Program-made: the position numbers and the translations under genes
The notes under the pieces: model-generated
Told to the model about the DNA's origin: nothing
The model's database searches: none
What the model saw: only the letters and a program-made list of their open reading frames with translations
Origin: Candidatus Limnocylindrales bacterium
Lineage (GTDB): Bacteria > Moduliflexota > Moduliflexia > Moduliflexales > JAUQPW01
DNA: 64,000 bases
Direction of reading: 5' to 3'
NCBI GenBank assembly: GCA_035559535.1
Contig: DATMBG010000044.1
Coordinates: forward strand, 124,001 to 188,000
Shown: positions 31,400 to 39,903 of the stretch, piece after piece
Position numbering within the stretch: the first letter of the stretch is position 1
Layout: the number at the start of each line of letters is the position of its first letter

Positions 31400-32278
31400 A
31401 TGATGGGTATAGGGTTCTTCTTGTTTACTACAATCCTCTTCTCCCTGTTCTCTACCTTCAGCCAGGCAGAAAATTCTCCTTCCCCTATACTGGCTAAAAT
31501 CGACGGGATTGAAATAACCGTAGAAGAGTTTAAAGCCTCCTTTGATAATCTTCCGGCAGAAACTAAAAAGAAGTACTCCACCCCAGAGGGCAAGGAAAAA
31601 TTCTTGGAAGAGTTGATAAATCAAAAAATTCTCTTAAAAGAGGCAGAAAGTCGAGGTATTCCTGAAAGGAAAGAAGTTATTCAACAAATTAAGGAGGCCA
31701 CTGCACAAATTATCATTGTCAACCTCATAAATGAGCTCAAACGGGATGTTAAAATCACCGAAGCCGAAGCGCGCCAATACTATGAAGAGCACAAGGATGA
31801 ATTCCGCACCATAGACCAGGTTCGAGTTCGTCATATCTTGATCAGGCCAGCTTCTGCAGATTCAGATGCCGATACAAAAGCTAAGGAAAAAGCCGAAAAA
31901 ATTCTAGAGTTGATTCGAAGTGGAGCTGACTTCGGCACCATGGCCAAGCAGATCTCGGAGGATAAAGTTTCCGGTCAAAAAGGAGGAGATTTAGGCTATT
32001 TAACCCGGGAGCAGATGGATCCCGAGGTAGCCAGATTCGTCTTCTCTATGAACCCTGGAGAAATTGCCGGACCGATCAAAACCAATGTGGGTTATCATAT
32101 TATCAAATTAGATGAGAAAAAGTTGGGAGATCAGTTGGATTTTGAGAGGGTTGAGAATAAGGTACGGGATAGAGCTTTGCTGGACAAACAATCCCGAGTT
32201 GCCGGTGAACTTCTGGCCTCTTTGAAGAAAAATTTAAAAATTGTACTTGACAAGGAGCAGTTAGATTTGATTAAGTAA
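31400..32278 (+). CDS. Periplasmic parvulin-type peptidyl-prolyl isomerase (SurA/PpiC-like)
   Basis: A 292-residue protein with a signal peptide (about 23 residues, ending SQAEN). The N-terminal chaperone-like helices are typical of SurA/PrsA proteins. The parvulin domain spans ~125-220, with VRVRHILIRP, GGDLGYLTREQMDPEVARFVF and GYHIIKLDEK. It probably helps fold exported and outer-membrane proteins. No lipobox is visible, so it is likely soluble in the periplasm. A GGTAGGGAG site precedes the ATG pair. Confidence 0.9.
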   Translation: MMGIGFFLFTTILFSLFSTFSQAENSPSPILAKIDGIEITVEEFKASFDNLPAETKKKYSTPEGKEKFLEELINQKILLKEAESRGIPERKEVIQQIKEATAQIIIVNLINELKRDVKITEAEARQYYEEHKDEFRTIDQVRVRHILIRPASADSDADTKAKEKAEKILELIRSGADFGTMAKQISEDKVSGQKGGDLGYLTREQMDPEVARFVFSMNPGEIAGPIKTNVGYHIIKLDEKKLGDQLDFERVENKVRDRALLDKQSRVAGELLASLKKNLKIVLDKEQLDLIK

Positions 32279-32317
32279 ACCTTTGTAAGGAGATGTTTCA
32301 AAGTTACTTTAAGTTAG

Positions 32318-32329
32318 AAAGGAGGTGAT
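32318..32329 (+). promoter_or_regulatory. Orphan perfect Shine-Dalgarno (AAAGGAGGTGAT)
   Basis: Twelve bases complementary to the usual 16S rRNA 3' end, about 110 nt before the start of the next gene, which has its own AAGGAGG. No ATG follows at normal distance. A TTG-started frame of 25 codons begins too far downstream. It may be a ribosome standby or leader-peptide site. Confidence 0.4.
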
Positions 32330-32437
32330 AGGGGTTAACTTTTGTTAAGTCAAGGGTTTAAAGTGTGCGTCGTTTGTTTATTTATTAATGTTACCGGTGT
32401 TTTAATGTTTCAAAGGTGATAATCAAGGAGGTGCCTT

Positions 32438-33313
32438 ATGAAGATCAAACAGGTTGTTGCTTTGATCCTCGCTATTCTAGCTATTTCCTTTGTTTTTTCT
32501 ACCGGCAAAGCAAGTGCTGCAGAATCGGCCAAGTTTGATAAGTTATATTGTGTTAATTTTGCCACTCTGGCAAATTATCCGTTAGATGCTCTATTATTTG
32601 GAGTTGGAAGAGGCGAGAAAGTCAATGTTCCTTTCCAGCTTTGCCTTGCCAAGAGCGGAAATACGGTGGTAGCCCTGGATTCTGGCTTCACCAACATGGA
32701 AATAGGTCAGAAATGGGGTGCTAAAGATTACGTTGATTATAAAACTGCCTTTGCAAAAACCGGCATTAAGCCCGAAGATGTTAATTACGTAACCATTGGA
32801 CATGCTCACTGGGATCATGCCGGGGGTACTGGCGCTTTCCCCAATGCCAAGTTTATCATCCAAACCAGGGAATTGGAATTTGCAGCGGGCTCTATGACTC
32901 AAAATAAACAAGCTAAAGCAGGTTTTGAACCGGCCGACATCCTGAACCTGGTCAAATTGAACTGGGAAGGAAGAGTGATCCTGGTCGATGGAGATGTTCA
33001 AGATGTTATTCCCGGTCTAAGCGTCTATCTGACTCCAGGTCATACAGCCGGAACTCAAACTGTCTGCTTAGAAACGACCAAAGGAAGAGCCTGCTATACT
33101 TCGGATGCCGTTTATATGTACCGGAATATAAATGAAGACATTCCCCTTGGATTCGGTTTAAATTTGTATCAAATGGTTGAATCTTATAAGAAGATTCGTG
33201 CGGCAGTCGGTAACGGTTTACTCATTCCCGGTCATGAACCCCTCCTTTACTCTGAACCTGAGAAACATGGGTTCAAGAAAATTGACGATCGTACTATCGC
33301 AGTCGTTGAATAA
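32438..33313 (+). CDS. Secreted metallo-beta-lactamase-fold lactonase-like protein
   Basis: A 291-residue protein with a signal peptide (~27 residues, ending GKASA). The dinuclear zinc motif HxHxDH is His122-Ala-His124-Trp-Asp126-His127 (GHAHWDHAGG); LTPGHTAGTQ, CYTSDAVY and the final IPGHEPLL supply the other ligands. Its overall plan resembles AiiA-type N-acyl-homoserine lactonases, but a periplasmic location suggests that other lactones or esters are possible. AAGGAGGT precedes the ATG. It has its own terminator. Confidence 0.82.
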   Translation: MKIKQVVALILAILAISFVFSTGKASAAESAKFDKLYCVNFATLANYPLDALLFGVGRGEKVNVPFQLCLAKSGNTVVALDSGFTNMEIGQKWGAKDYVDYKTAFAKTGIKPEDVNYVTIGHAHWDHAGGTGAFPNAKFIIQTRELEFAAGSMTQNKQAKAGFEPADILNLVKLNWEGRVILVDGDVQDVIPGLSVYLTPGHTAGTQTVCLETTKGRACYTSDAVYMYRNINEDIPLGFGLNLYQMVESYKKIRAAVGNGLLIPGHEPLLYSEPEKHGFKKIDDRTIAVVE

Positions 33314-33360
33314 GCAAGGGTCTTTTCGATAGAGAGCAATGGGTCCATGACCCCTTTTAG

Positions 33361-33402
33361 AAATTCGTCTCCCTTTAGTTTTGAGGGAGACGAATTTTTT
33401 TT
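33361..33402 (+). terminator. Rho-independent terminator
   Basis: The 14-bp stem AAATTCGTCTCCCT / AGGGAGACGAATTT with a 9-nt loop is followed by a run of T. It ends the lactonase-like gene's transcript and lies just upstream of the lipoprotein gene. Confidence 0.88.
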
Positions 33403-33420
33403 CGAGTATATTTTTAAACC

Positions 33421-34146
33421 ATGAAGGTCACAGAAATTATTCTTATTCTAACCCTGGGAACTGTAATGTCCTTTCCACTCCTTTTCGGATGTAATTCCGA
33501 TAAAGCCGGAAAGCAAACTTCCGAAAAACAAAAAGGGTCCTCTCCCGGTGAACAAAAGGTTGACAAAACCGCTTCCCAGAATGTAAACTCGGTAAAGGAG
33601 TCGGATACTTCTCGTACGAATTTAACCGCCGAGCGGGAAAAATGGCTTGCTCAGGTTAAGGCACAATCCAAAGATCCTCAAGTTTATTTGCAGCTTGGGT
33701 TAAGTTATTACCAGGAAGCCCAGGCCTTAAACAATCCTAAAAGGGAAACTTTAGAAGAATTATACAAACAAGCTATTGAAAACTTAGAAATGGCTAAGTC
33801 CCTCTTTGAAGATAGGAAACAACCCCTTCAATTATATCAGGCATTATGGGAAAGCTATCGGAATTTAGCTTATCTTCCCGTTACTTTTAATCAAGGCACA
33901 GACCCCGATTATGGAGTGGTCCCTTTCAACATGAAAAACATGAAAAAGGCTATAGAGACTTACGAAGAAGCCAAAGCCAGGTATCCTTCGGACCCTGCTA
34001 CTGCTCCAGAAACAGGAAACCGGCTTTCCACAGATCTGAAGAATCTAGAAGCTGTTTATCTGGCCAACGTCCAGAGACAATGGAACGAAATGAATGAATC
34101 GGGTTATCGTAAACCGGAGACCTATCAAGAGAAAGTGCATCGTTAA
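33421..34146 (+). CDS. Lipoprotein with helical repeat-like body
   Basis: A 241-residue protein. The signal ends in LLFGC, giving a lipobox with Cys24 as the lipidated residue. A disordered Lys/Ser stretch follows, then an all-helical part (AQSKDPQVYLQLGLSYYQEAQAL, then KQAIENLEMAKSLF and MKKAIETYEEAKARYPSDP) that looks like two to three TPR units. It is probably anchored in the outer membrane. It starts 18 nt after a terminator with no clear ribosome site. It precedes the RND genes with the same orientation. Confidence 0.78.
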   Translation: MKVTEIILILTLGTVMSFPLLFGCNSDKAGKQTSEKQKGSSPGEQKVDKTASQNVNSVKESDTSRTNLTAEREKWLAQVKAQSKDPQVYLQLGLSYYQEAQALNNPKRETLEELYKQAIENLEMAKSLFEDRKQPLQLYQALWESYRNLAYLPVTFNQGTDPDYGVVPFNMKNMKKAIETYEEAKARYPSDPATAPETGNRLSTDLKNLEAVYLANVQRQWNEMNESGYRKPETYQEKVHR

Positions 34147-34194
34147 GACCTTTCTTTTAGAAGCATACCTGGAAGAAACGAGAGTTAAAAGGTT

Positions 34195-35343
34195 ATGCCG
34201 TCTAAAAGTTTTTTTTCCAAAGTCGTTCCCCTTCTCATTTTAATTCTTTTATTTATCCTGGTGGTATTTACCTTAAAACCGCGGTCCATTTCCAGGGTTC
34301 CTGAAACAGGTGAAAAAGGAATTGCCTTGGTTGAAACGGCTCGGGTGGTAAGAGGAAACCTGGAACCTCTCTTCTCAGCCCTGGGAAGTATTGAACCGCG
34401 CCAGCAGGCCAGTGTCTTCTCCCTGGTAACCGGACAGTTAGACAAAGTTCTGGTTAATGTAGGGGATAAAGTGCAGGCTGGAGATGTGCTGGCGGTTATC
34501 AATTCCAGCGGAATCGAAGCAGAGCTCAAGCGAGTTGAAACAGAACTGGAACTTGCAAAAGCGGCTCCCATAACCGAATTAGATCCCTCGAAGGATGGTT
34601 TTTTACAGGCCCTTCGAATAAAACAACAGGTGGCACGGGAAGCCGAGTTACGTCAAAGGTTAAACGATTATACAATTCGGGCTCCCATTTCCGGCATGGT
34701 GGTAAAGAAAAACGTCCATGCTGGAGATACCGTGGCCGCTTTGGGGACTGTAGCTTCTCCTGAGCCACTTTTTGTAATTGAAGATATAGAATCGGTTTAT
34801 GCTCGGGCTGGAATTCCGGAGAAATTTATTTCCCAGGTTCAGGTTGGAATGAAGGCAAAGGTTCGGGTAGGGGCCTATCCCCTGGAGAACTTTCCTTTGG
34901 CGATCTTTCAGGGACAACTGGCCCGTATCAGTCCCACCATCAATCCAGAAACCCGAACCCTGGATATCTGGGTAGAAATTCCCAATAAAGATGGTAAGCT
35001 CAGACCCGGTATGTCTTCCGAAGTGGGATTGGTGATCGAGCATTATAAAAATGTCCTTCTGGTTCCCAAGGAAGCTATTGTTAAATCAGAATTTCAAGCA
35101 ACTGAAGCAACCATCGTGTATGTTATAGAAGATAAGGAAGCCATTGCTCAGGGAAAAAGTTCTCCGGTGGTAGCCCGAGGGGTTAATCTGGGGTTAAGCG
35201 ATGGAGTCAACTATATGATTGAAGAAACAGGTAAGGCTGGAGCTCAAGAAAAAGAGACCAGTTGGTTAAAGGAAGGAGATCTTGTGGTCACTATCGGAGC
35301 TCCTACGCTCGTTGACGGACAATTGGTCCGGGCCATTCGGTAA
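34195..35343 (+). CDS. RND efflux periplasmic adaptor (HlyD/MFP family)
   Basis: A 382-residue membrane-fusion protein. An N-terminal anchor (residues ~10-27) is followed by the lipoyl half-motif (LGSIEPRQQASVFSLVTGQL), a short coiled coil, the second lipoyl half (IRAPISGMVVKKNVHAGDTV) and the beta-barrel segment IEDIESVYARAGIPEKFIS. It links the inner-membrane pump encoded next to an outer-membrane channel, which is not in this window. ATG at 34195. Confidence 0.92.
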   Translation: MPSKSFFSKVVPLLILILLFILVVFTLKPRSISRVPETGEKGIALVETARVVRGNLEPLFSALGSIEPRQQASVFSLVTGQLDKVLVNVGDKVQAGDVLAVINSSGIEAELKRVETELELAKAAPITELDPSKDGFLQALRIKQQVAREAELRQRLNDYTIRAPISGMVVKKNVHAGDTVAALGTVASPEPLFVIEDIESVYARAGIPEKFISQVQVGMKAKVRVGAYPLENFPLAIFQGQLARISPTINPETRTLDIWVEIPNKDGKLRPGMSSEVGLVIEHYKNVLLVPKEAIVKSEFQATEATIVYVIEDKEAIAQGKSSPVVARGVNLGLSDGVNYMIEETGKAGAQEKETSWLKEGDLVVTIGAPTLVDGQLVRAIR

Positions 35344-35425
35344 GAACAAGATCCGGTCTGAAGTCTAAAGTCTGAAGTCCGATATCTGAACTTCAAACTT
35401 CGGATTTCAGACTCTCAAACGTTTT
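35343..35425. repeat. Low-complexity palindrome E (GTCTGAAGTC units)
   Basis: Units GTCTGAAGTCTAAAGTCTG and, inverted, CTTCGGATTTCAGAC fill the gap between the adaptor and pump genes. Related GTCCG units occur at 5140-5240, 38520-38580 and 49135-49165. Confidence 0.5.
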
Positions 35426-35428
35426 CCA

Positions 35429-38400
35429 GTGTATCTTTCGGATTTATCTATACGACAGCCTGTACTCACCACCATGGTGACTGCTGCCTTGATTGTCCTC
35501 GGCCTGGTTTCGCTTTCTCTGTTGAGCGTAGAGCGTTTTCCGGATGTTTTCCCTCCTGTGGTTTTGATTACCATTCAATATCCCGGCTCCAGTGCCGAGG
35601 AAATTGAAAACCTTATTACCAAGCCTGTGGAAGAAGCAGTAGCCCCCATTGGAGGGGTTACCAATATCCTCTCGACTTCCAATGAAGGAGTTGCCGAGGT
35701 GAAGGTTGAGTTTACCCTGGAAACCCCTAAAGATCAGGCGGCAAACCGGGTACGAGAGGCTCTTTCTGCCATCAGGCATATCCTGCCTCAAGGAATTGAG
35801 GAACCTAAAATTCAAAGATTCGATCCAGCTTTCCACCCTATGATGCTTTATGCCTTAATGGGAGAAAGCGATGATCGGACCGTTGATCAACTTTGGGTTC
35901 TTATTCATCGGTACATAAAACCCCAACTGGAAAGTATAGAAGGAGTGGCGGCGATAGATATCATGGGAGGATTGGAAAGGGAGATCCAAATCAACCTGGA
36001 TCCCAACAAATTGGCCGTCCGAGGAATTCCGTTTCAGTTGGTTGTGGACCGGGTTAGGGAAGAAATGTCGGTTGTCCCAGGAGGACGGATTAAAGAGAGG
36101 AAGAAAGAACTGGTTTTGAGAACGCGGGGTGAGATAACCGATCTTGCGGAACTGGATAATATCATCTTAAAGTATGAGAAGGGATCTCCCATTTATCTGA
36201 GGGATGTGGGATATACGTACGATTACTACAAAGAGGTCCGCTTATTAACCCGTGTCAACCGAGACAAAGCGGTTGCCTTTGGAGTTCGAAGACAACAGGG
36301 GAGTAATGCCCTGACCGTAGCCCAACAGGTACGTACAAAATTGGCCGAACTCTCCAAAACCTTTCCCTCGGATGTTAAGGTCTTATTGATGCGGGACGAT
36401 TCTTTAAGGATTGCCAGCTCTGTTCGGGATGTGTATTACAGTCTCTTGATCGGTACGGCCCTGGTGGTTCTTATTGTATTTCTTTTCATGCGGGATTGGC
36501 GAAGCACATTTATCGTCTCGCTAACCTTACCGACAGCCGTCATTGCAACCTTTACCTTTATGTATTTTCAGGGTTATAGTATTAATTTAATGACCCTGAT
36601 GGGGTTATCCCTGGCTATAGGTCTCATTGTAGATGATGCCATTGTAGTCCGTGAAAATATCTTCCGGCATATGGAAATGGGGAAAAATCCTTTTCAAGCG
36701 GCCCGGGAAGGAACCGCCGAGGTGGGTCTGGCCGTTATGGCCTCCACCTTTACCATTGTTGCCGTATTTGTACCTGTTGTTTTCATGACCGGTACCGGGG
36801 GAAGGTTCTATAAAGAACTGGGAATAACGGTCATCGTTTCGGTTCTTTTATCCCTCTTTGTTGCTTTTACCCTGGATCCGATGCTTTCATCCCGTTTCAT
36901 GAAAGTCATGGGGAAGAAGGGGGCAATAGGAGAATGGGAGAACGGGAGGGTGGAGGCACGTCCGTTCATCCATTCTCCCCCTCGCCCCTTTTATCTCTCT
37001 CTTTATGAACGTATTTTAAACTGGGCACTGGATAATCGGGGAAAGGTGCTTTATGGGGCCGGGGTTATGTTTTTGTTGAGTTTACTCTTAATTCCCTTCC
37101 TGGGAAGTGAATTCCTTCCCACTCCTGATAGTGGAGAATTCAGTATTTTGCTGGAATTACCCCTGGGGTCTACCATTAATCAAATGAATGATGTGGTCTA
37201 CGATGTAGAAGAGTTTTTGGATGCAGACTGGAATAAGTCCTGTGTTCCCTGCCGGGATATCCAGGATATACTCTCCATTGTAGGATCTACCTCAGGGGTT
37301 GAGCGAACCGAAATTAAAGTTAAACTGAAACCACCCTCTGAGAGAAAAATGTCCCAAGACGAAATTATTACCCAACTTCGGAGAGATTTTCCTAAATTTC
37401 CCGGCCTGAGGGTTGCCTTTATTCCTGTCGGGGCTTTTGGAGAGGAAATCCAGGAATTTCCGATCCTGCTCCATCTTCGAGGTGAGAAGCTTGAAGTCCT
37501 GAGAAGTCTGGCCAATGATGTTTTTAAAGTATTGGCAACAACTCCAGGTACAGCAGATATTAAAATTCTGTCGGCCAGAGGACGGCAAGAATTTGAAATC
37601 AAGATCGATCAGAAAAAAGCGGCTGATTTCGGCCTTGGAGTGCGGGAAGTGGCCAACTTGATCCGCTCTATGGTAGAAGGAGTTGTCCCGGCTAAATTCC
37701 GGGAAGGTGGTTATACCCATGATATCCGGATTCACATACAGGAATCGGAGCGACGTTCAACCGAGGATCTGGGTAAATTAACTATTTTAACTCCTAAAGG
37801 AGAGAAAATCCAACTCCAGGACATTGCCACCTTTGGTTATTCATCCGGGGTGACCCGAATTGAGCGGCTCAATCGAACCCACCAGATCACCCTCGCCAGT
37901 CAAGTGGCTGAAGGCCGATCCCTGGGAGAAGTAGTTAACGATCTCAAGGCAAGACTAGCCCAGATAGATTTTCCGCCGGGTTATTCCTATACCTTTGGAA
38001 GCCAGGTACGACAAATGGTGGAATCCTTCCGCTCTTTGTACTTTGCCCTTTTCTTGTCGGTCATTTTTATTTATATGGTTTTGGCTTCACAATTCGGTTC
38101 CTTTATCCATCCCTTTACCATTATGCTTTCACTCCCTTTAGCCATTATCGGGGCCCTGTTGGCACTTTTCCTGGCAAGACAGACCCTTAACCTGATGTCC
38201 CTGATCGGAATGGTTCTCTTAATGGGACTGGTTACTAAAAATGCCATTTTGCTGATCGAATTTGCCATCTCGTTGAAAGAACAAGGTCTACCTCGACGAG
38301 AATCTGTCCTATCTGCAGCCTTAATCCGCTTTCGCCCCATCTTGATGACCTCTTTAACGACTATTTTTGGTATGATTCCTTTGGCCGTAGGACTGGGATC

Positions 38401-38587
38401 CGAGTTTGAAATCCGCCAACCTATGGCCATAGGTATTATCGGAGGAATGTTGAGTTCTACCTGCCTGACCCTGGTGGTTATACCGGTAGTTTACACTTTA
38501 ATCGATGAAAAAATAGAAAAATGGTCCATGGTCCGCCGTCCGTTGTCCGTTGTCCGGGATCCTTTGTCCCTTTCGACAGACAATTGA
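35429..38587 (+). CDS. RND-family efflux pump, inner-membrane subunit
   Basis: A 1052-residue AcrB/MdtC-like transporter driven by the proton gradient. The start YLSDLSIRQPVLTTM, the TM4 region LMGLSLAIGLIVDDAIVVREN with the two proton-relay aspartates, the TM10 block GLVTKNAILLIEFA and FRPILMTSLTTIFGMIPLA are classic. GTG start at 35429. About 25 residues (495-519, GEWENGRVEARP and PFIHSPPRP) in the cytoplasmic loop between the halves look like translated intergenic repeat. The last ~17 residues (VRRPLSVVRDPLS) are also repeat-derived. Substrates cannot be read. Confidence 0.95.
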   Translation: MYLSDLSIRQPVLTTMVTAALIVLGLVSLSLLSVERFPDVFPPVVLITIQYPGSSAEEIENLITKPVEEAVAPIGGVTNILSTSNEGVAEVKVEFTLETPKDQAANRVREALSAIRHILPQGIEEPKIQRFDPAFHPMMLYALMGESDDRTVDQLWVLIHRYIKPQLESIEGVAAIDIMGGLEREIQINLDPNKLAVRGIPFQLVVDRVREEMSVVPGGRIKERKKELVLRTRGEITDLAELDNIILKYEKGSPIYLRDVGYTYDYYKEVRLLTRVNRDKAVAFGVRRQQGSNALTVAQQVRTKLAELSKTFPSDVKVLLMRDDSLRIASSVRDVYYSLLIGTALVVLIVFLFMRDWRSTFIVSLTLPTAVIATFTFMYFQGYSINLMTLMGLSLAIGLIVDDAIVVRENIFRHMEMGKNPFQAAREGTAEVGLAVMASTFTIVAVFVPVVFMTGTGGRFYKELGITVIVSVLLSLFVAFTLDPMLSSRFMKVMGKKGAIGEWENGRVEARPFIHSPPRPFYLSLYERILNWALDNRGKVLYGAGVMFLLSLLLIPFLGSEFLPTPDSGEFSILLELPLGSTINQMNDVVYDVEEFLDADWNKSCVPCRDIQDILSIVGSTSGVERTEIKVKLKPPSERKMSQDEIITQLRRDFPKFPGLRVAFIPVGAFGEEIQEFPILLHLRGEKLEVLRSLANDVFKVLATTPGTADIKILSARGRQEFEIKIDQKKAADFGLGVREVANLIRSMVEGVVPAKFREGGYTHDIRIHIQESERRSTEDLGKLTILTPKGEKIQLQDIATFGYSSGVTRIERLNRTHQITLASQVAEGRSLGEVVNDLKARLAQIDFPPGYSYTFGSQVRQMVESFRSLYFALFLSVIFIYMVLASQFGSFIHPFTIMLSLPLAIIGALLALFLARQTLNLMSLIGMVLLMGLVTKNAILLIEFAISLKEQGLPRRESVLSAALIRFRPILMTSLTTIFGMIPLAVGLGSEFEIRQPMAIGIIGGMLSSTCLTLVVIPVVYTLIDEKIEKWSMVRRPLSVVRDPLSLSTDN

Positions 38588-38609
38588 TGAGACGGTTGAT
38601 TGAAGCCTT

Positions 38610-39332
38610 ATGGAATATAAGTATCATAAAACTTTTATATGTGGCTTTTTAATTTCTTTGATCTTTTGTTGGATTGAAACTCCTCAACCAGTGCTGGCCA
38701 AACACTACGAAGGCTTTGAATTTGATACAGCTAAATGGACGGAAACCTTAATCCATGTGGATTATGATGGGAGAACCCTGGATACAGTCACTTCTAAAAT
38801 TTGGATCAAAAATGGAGGTAAACTGGAGCGAATTGAAAAAGTTAGGGAAGTTACCTCCGCACCCAATCAACCCAAGGGGTTAAGTTTTATTATTATCCAT
38901 GACCATGATAAGTATACCTCTACCAATACCTATAGCGATGGGACCATAAAATTGACCAAAACAGATTTGGAAGCGGAATCTGTACTTTATGATGAAAAAT
39001 GGATAACCAAAAAGAACCTGCAAAAGGTGGGGACAGAAACCGTCGATGGAAAAGAGTGCGAGGTCTATACCTACGATTCAGAACATAATCTAGGGGGGTT
39101 AGTAACGATTCGGAGTAGTGTTAAAGAATGTCGATGGCGTGGGCTTTCTTTGAAAACGATCTCTCGTATGCTACCTCCTCCAGATGGCTCTGGAGATTCT
39201 TACATTACTATTCTCAAAGATGTAGAGGTGAATATTCCTATTCCTGATGATCTCTTTCAACTCCCCCCAGGTGCCCAGATAGAGGAAAAAGTTTTGCCTA
39301 CTCTCAATCCACCCCCATTGAAAAAACAATGA
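38610..39332 (+). CDS. Secreted LolA-like / outer-membrane lipoprotein-sorting-type protein
   Basis: A 240-residue protein with a signal peptide ending near VLAKH. The body has repeated beta strands (SKIWIKNGGKLERIEKV, GTETVDGKECEVYTYDS, VTIRSSVKECRWRGLSLKT) in the pattern of LolA/LolB-type half-barrels. It is likely periplasmic and may bind a lipid chain. It starts 22 nt after the pump gene and 10 nt before the next, so it belongs to the same operon. The family call rests on pattern only. Confidence 0.65.
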   Translation: MEYKYHKTFICGFLISLIFCWIETPQPVLAKHYEGFEFDTAKWTETLIHVDYDGRTLDTVTSKIWIKNGGKLERIEKVREVTSAPNQPKGLSFIIIHDHDKYTSTNTYSDGTIKLTKTDLEAESVLYDEKWITKKNLQKVGTETVDGKECEVYTYDSEHNLGGLVTIRSSVKECRWRGLSLKTISRMLPPPDGSGDSYITILKDVEVNIPIPDDLFQLPPGAQIEEKVLPTLNPPPLKKQ

Positions 39333-39342
39333 AAGATGGCCT

Positions 39343-39903
39343 ATGTGGAGGATTCTTAAACTTTTAACCACGCAGGGAAGAGCTAAGGTACCGGGGGGCT
39401 CTCTCTTCCTCTGCCTGCTCTTAGGTGTGATCATAGAGGTACTTTCGACTACCCCGTCTAAGAGCTTCGGCCATGATAGTTCCAACCCTCAAGCTCAAGC
39501 CTTTGAACTTGCCAAGGACTTTAACGGAAAGATGGATCCCCTACTCGCGGTAGGTTTAAGAATGGGTGAATATGCCATGAAAAAATTGGGAGTTAAAAAA
39601 CATGAACTCAAGGTGATTGCCGAGCTTAATTTAGAACCCCCCCAATCTTACATCCTGGATGGTCTCCAGATTATCACAGGGGCTACCTTCGGTAACCGAC
39701 AGATTGAAGTGCTACCTTCGGCTGAACCTAAAATTACCTTTATTAACCTCAATGATGGAGGAGGAAAAGTGACGCTTACGCTATCCAAAAACTTTAGTGA
39801 AAAACTAAATGGGTGGATGAAGGATTGGGGTGACGCGGAGATTGTTTCCTTGTATATTTATACCCTGCCGACTAATGAGGATATTTTTCAAGAAGTTCCT
39901 TAG
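39343..39903 (+). CDS. Exported FmdE-like domain protein without the usual metal ligands
   Basis: A 186-residue protein with an N-terminal hydrophobic export signal (GGSLFLCLLLGVIIEVL). The body aligns with the FmdE domain: AVGLRMGEYAMKKLGV and ILDGLQIITGATFGNRQI match GLxxGxRxGxxAMxxLG and DxIQxxTGCTFGxxN. Normal FmdE proteins have HGHxCPG and a cysteine before DAIQ; here these read NGKMDPL (61-67) and Tyr103, and TGCT is TGAT (Ala114). It therefore probably does not bind the usual metal. Last gene of the RND operon; its 3' end overlaps the convergent ATP-grasp gene by 32 nt. Confidence 0.7.
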   Translation: MWRILKLLTTQGRAKVPGGSLFLCLLLGVIIEVLSTTPSKSFGHDSSNPQAQAFELAKDFNGKMDPLLAVGLRMGEYAMKKLGVKKHELKVIAELNLEPPQSYILDGLQIITGATFGNRQIEVLPSAEPKITFINLNDGGGKVTLTLSKNFSEKLNGWMKDWGDAEIVSLYIYTLPTNEDIFQEVP

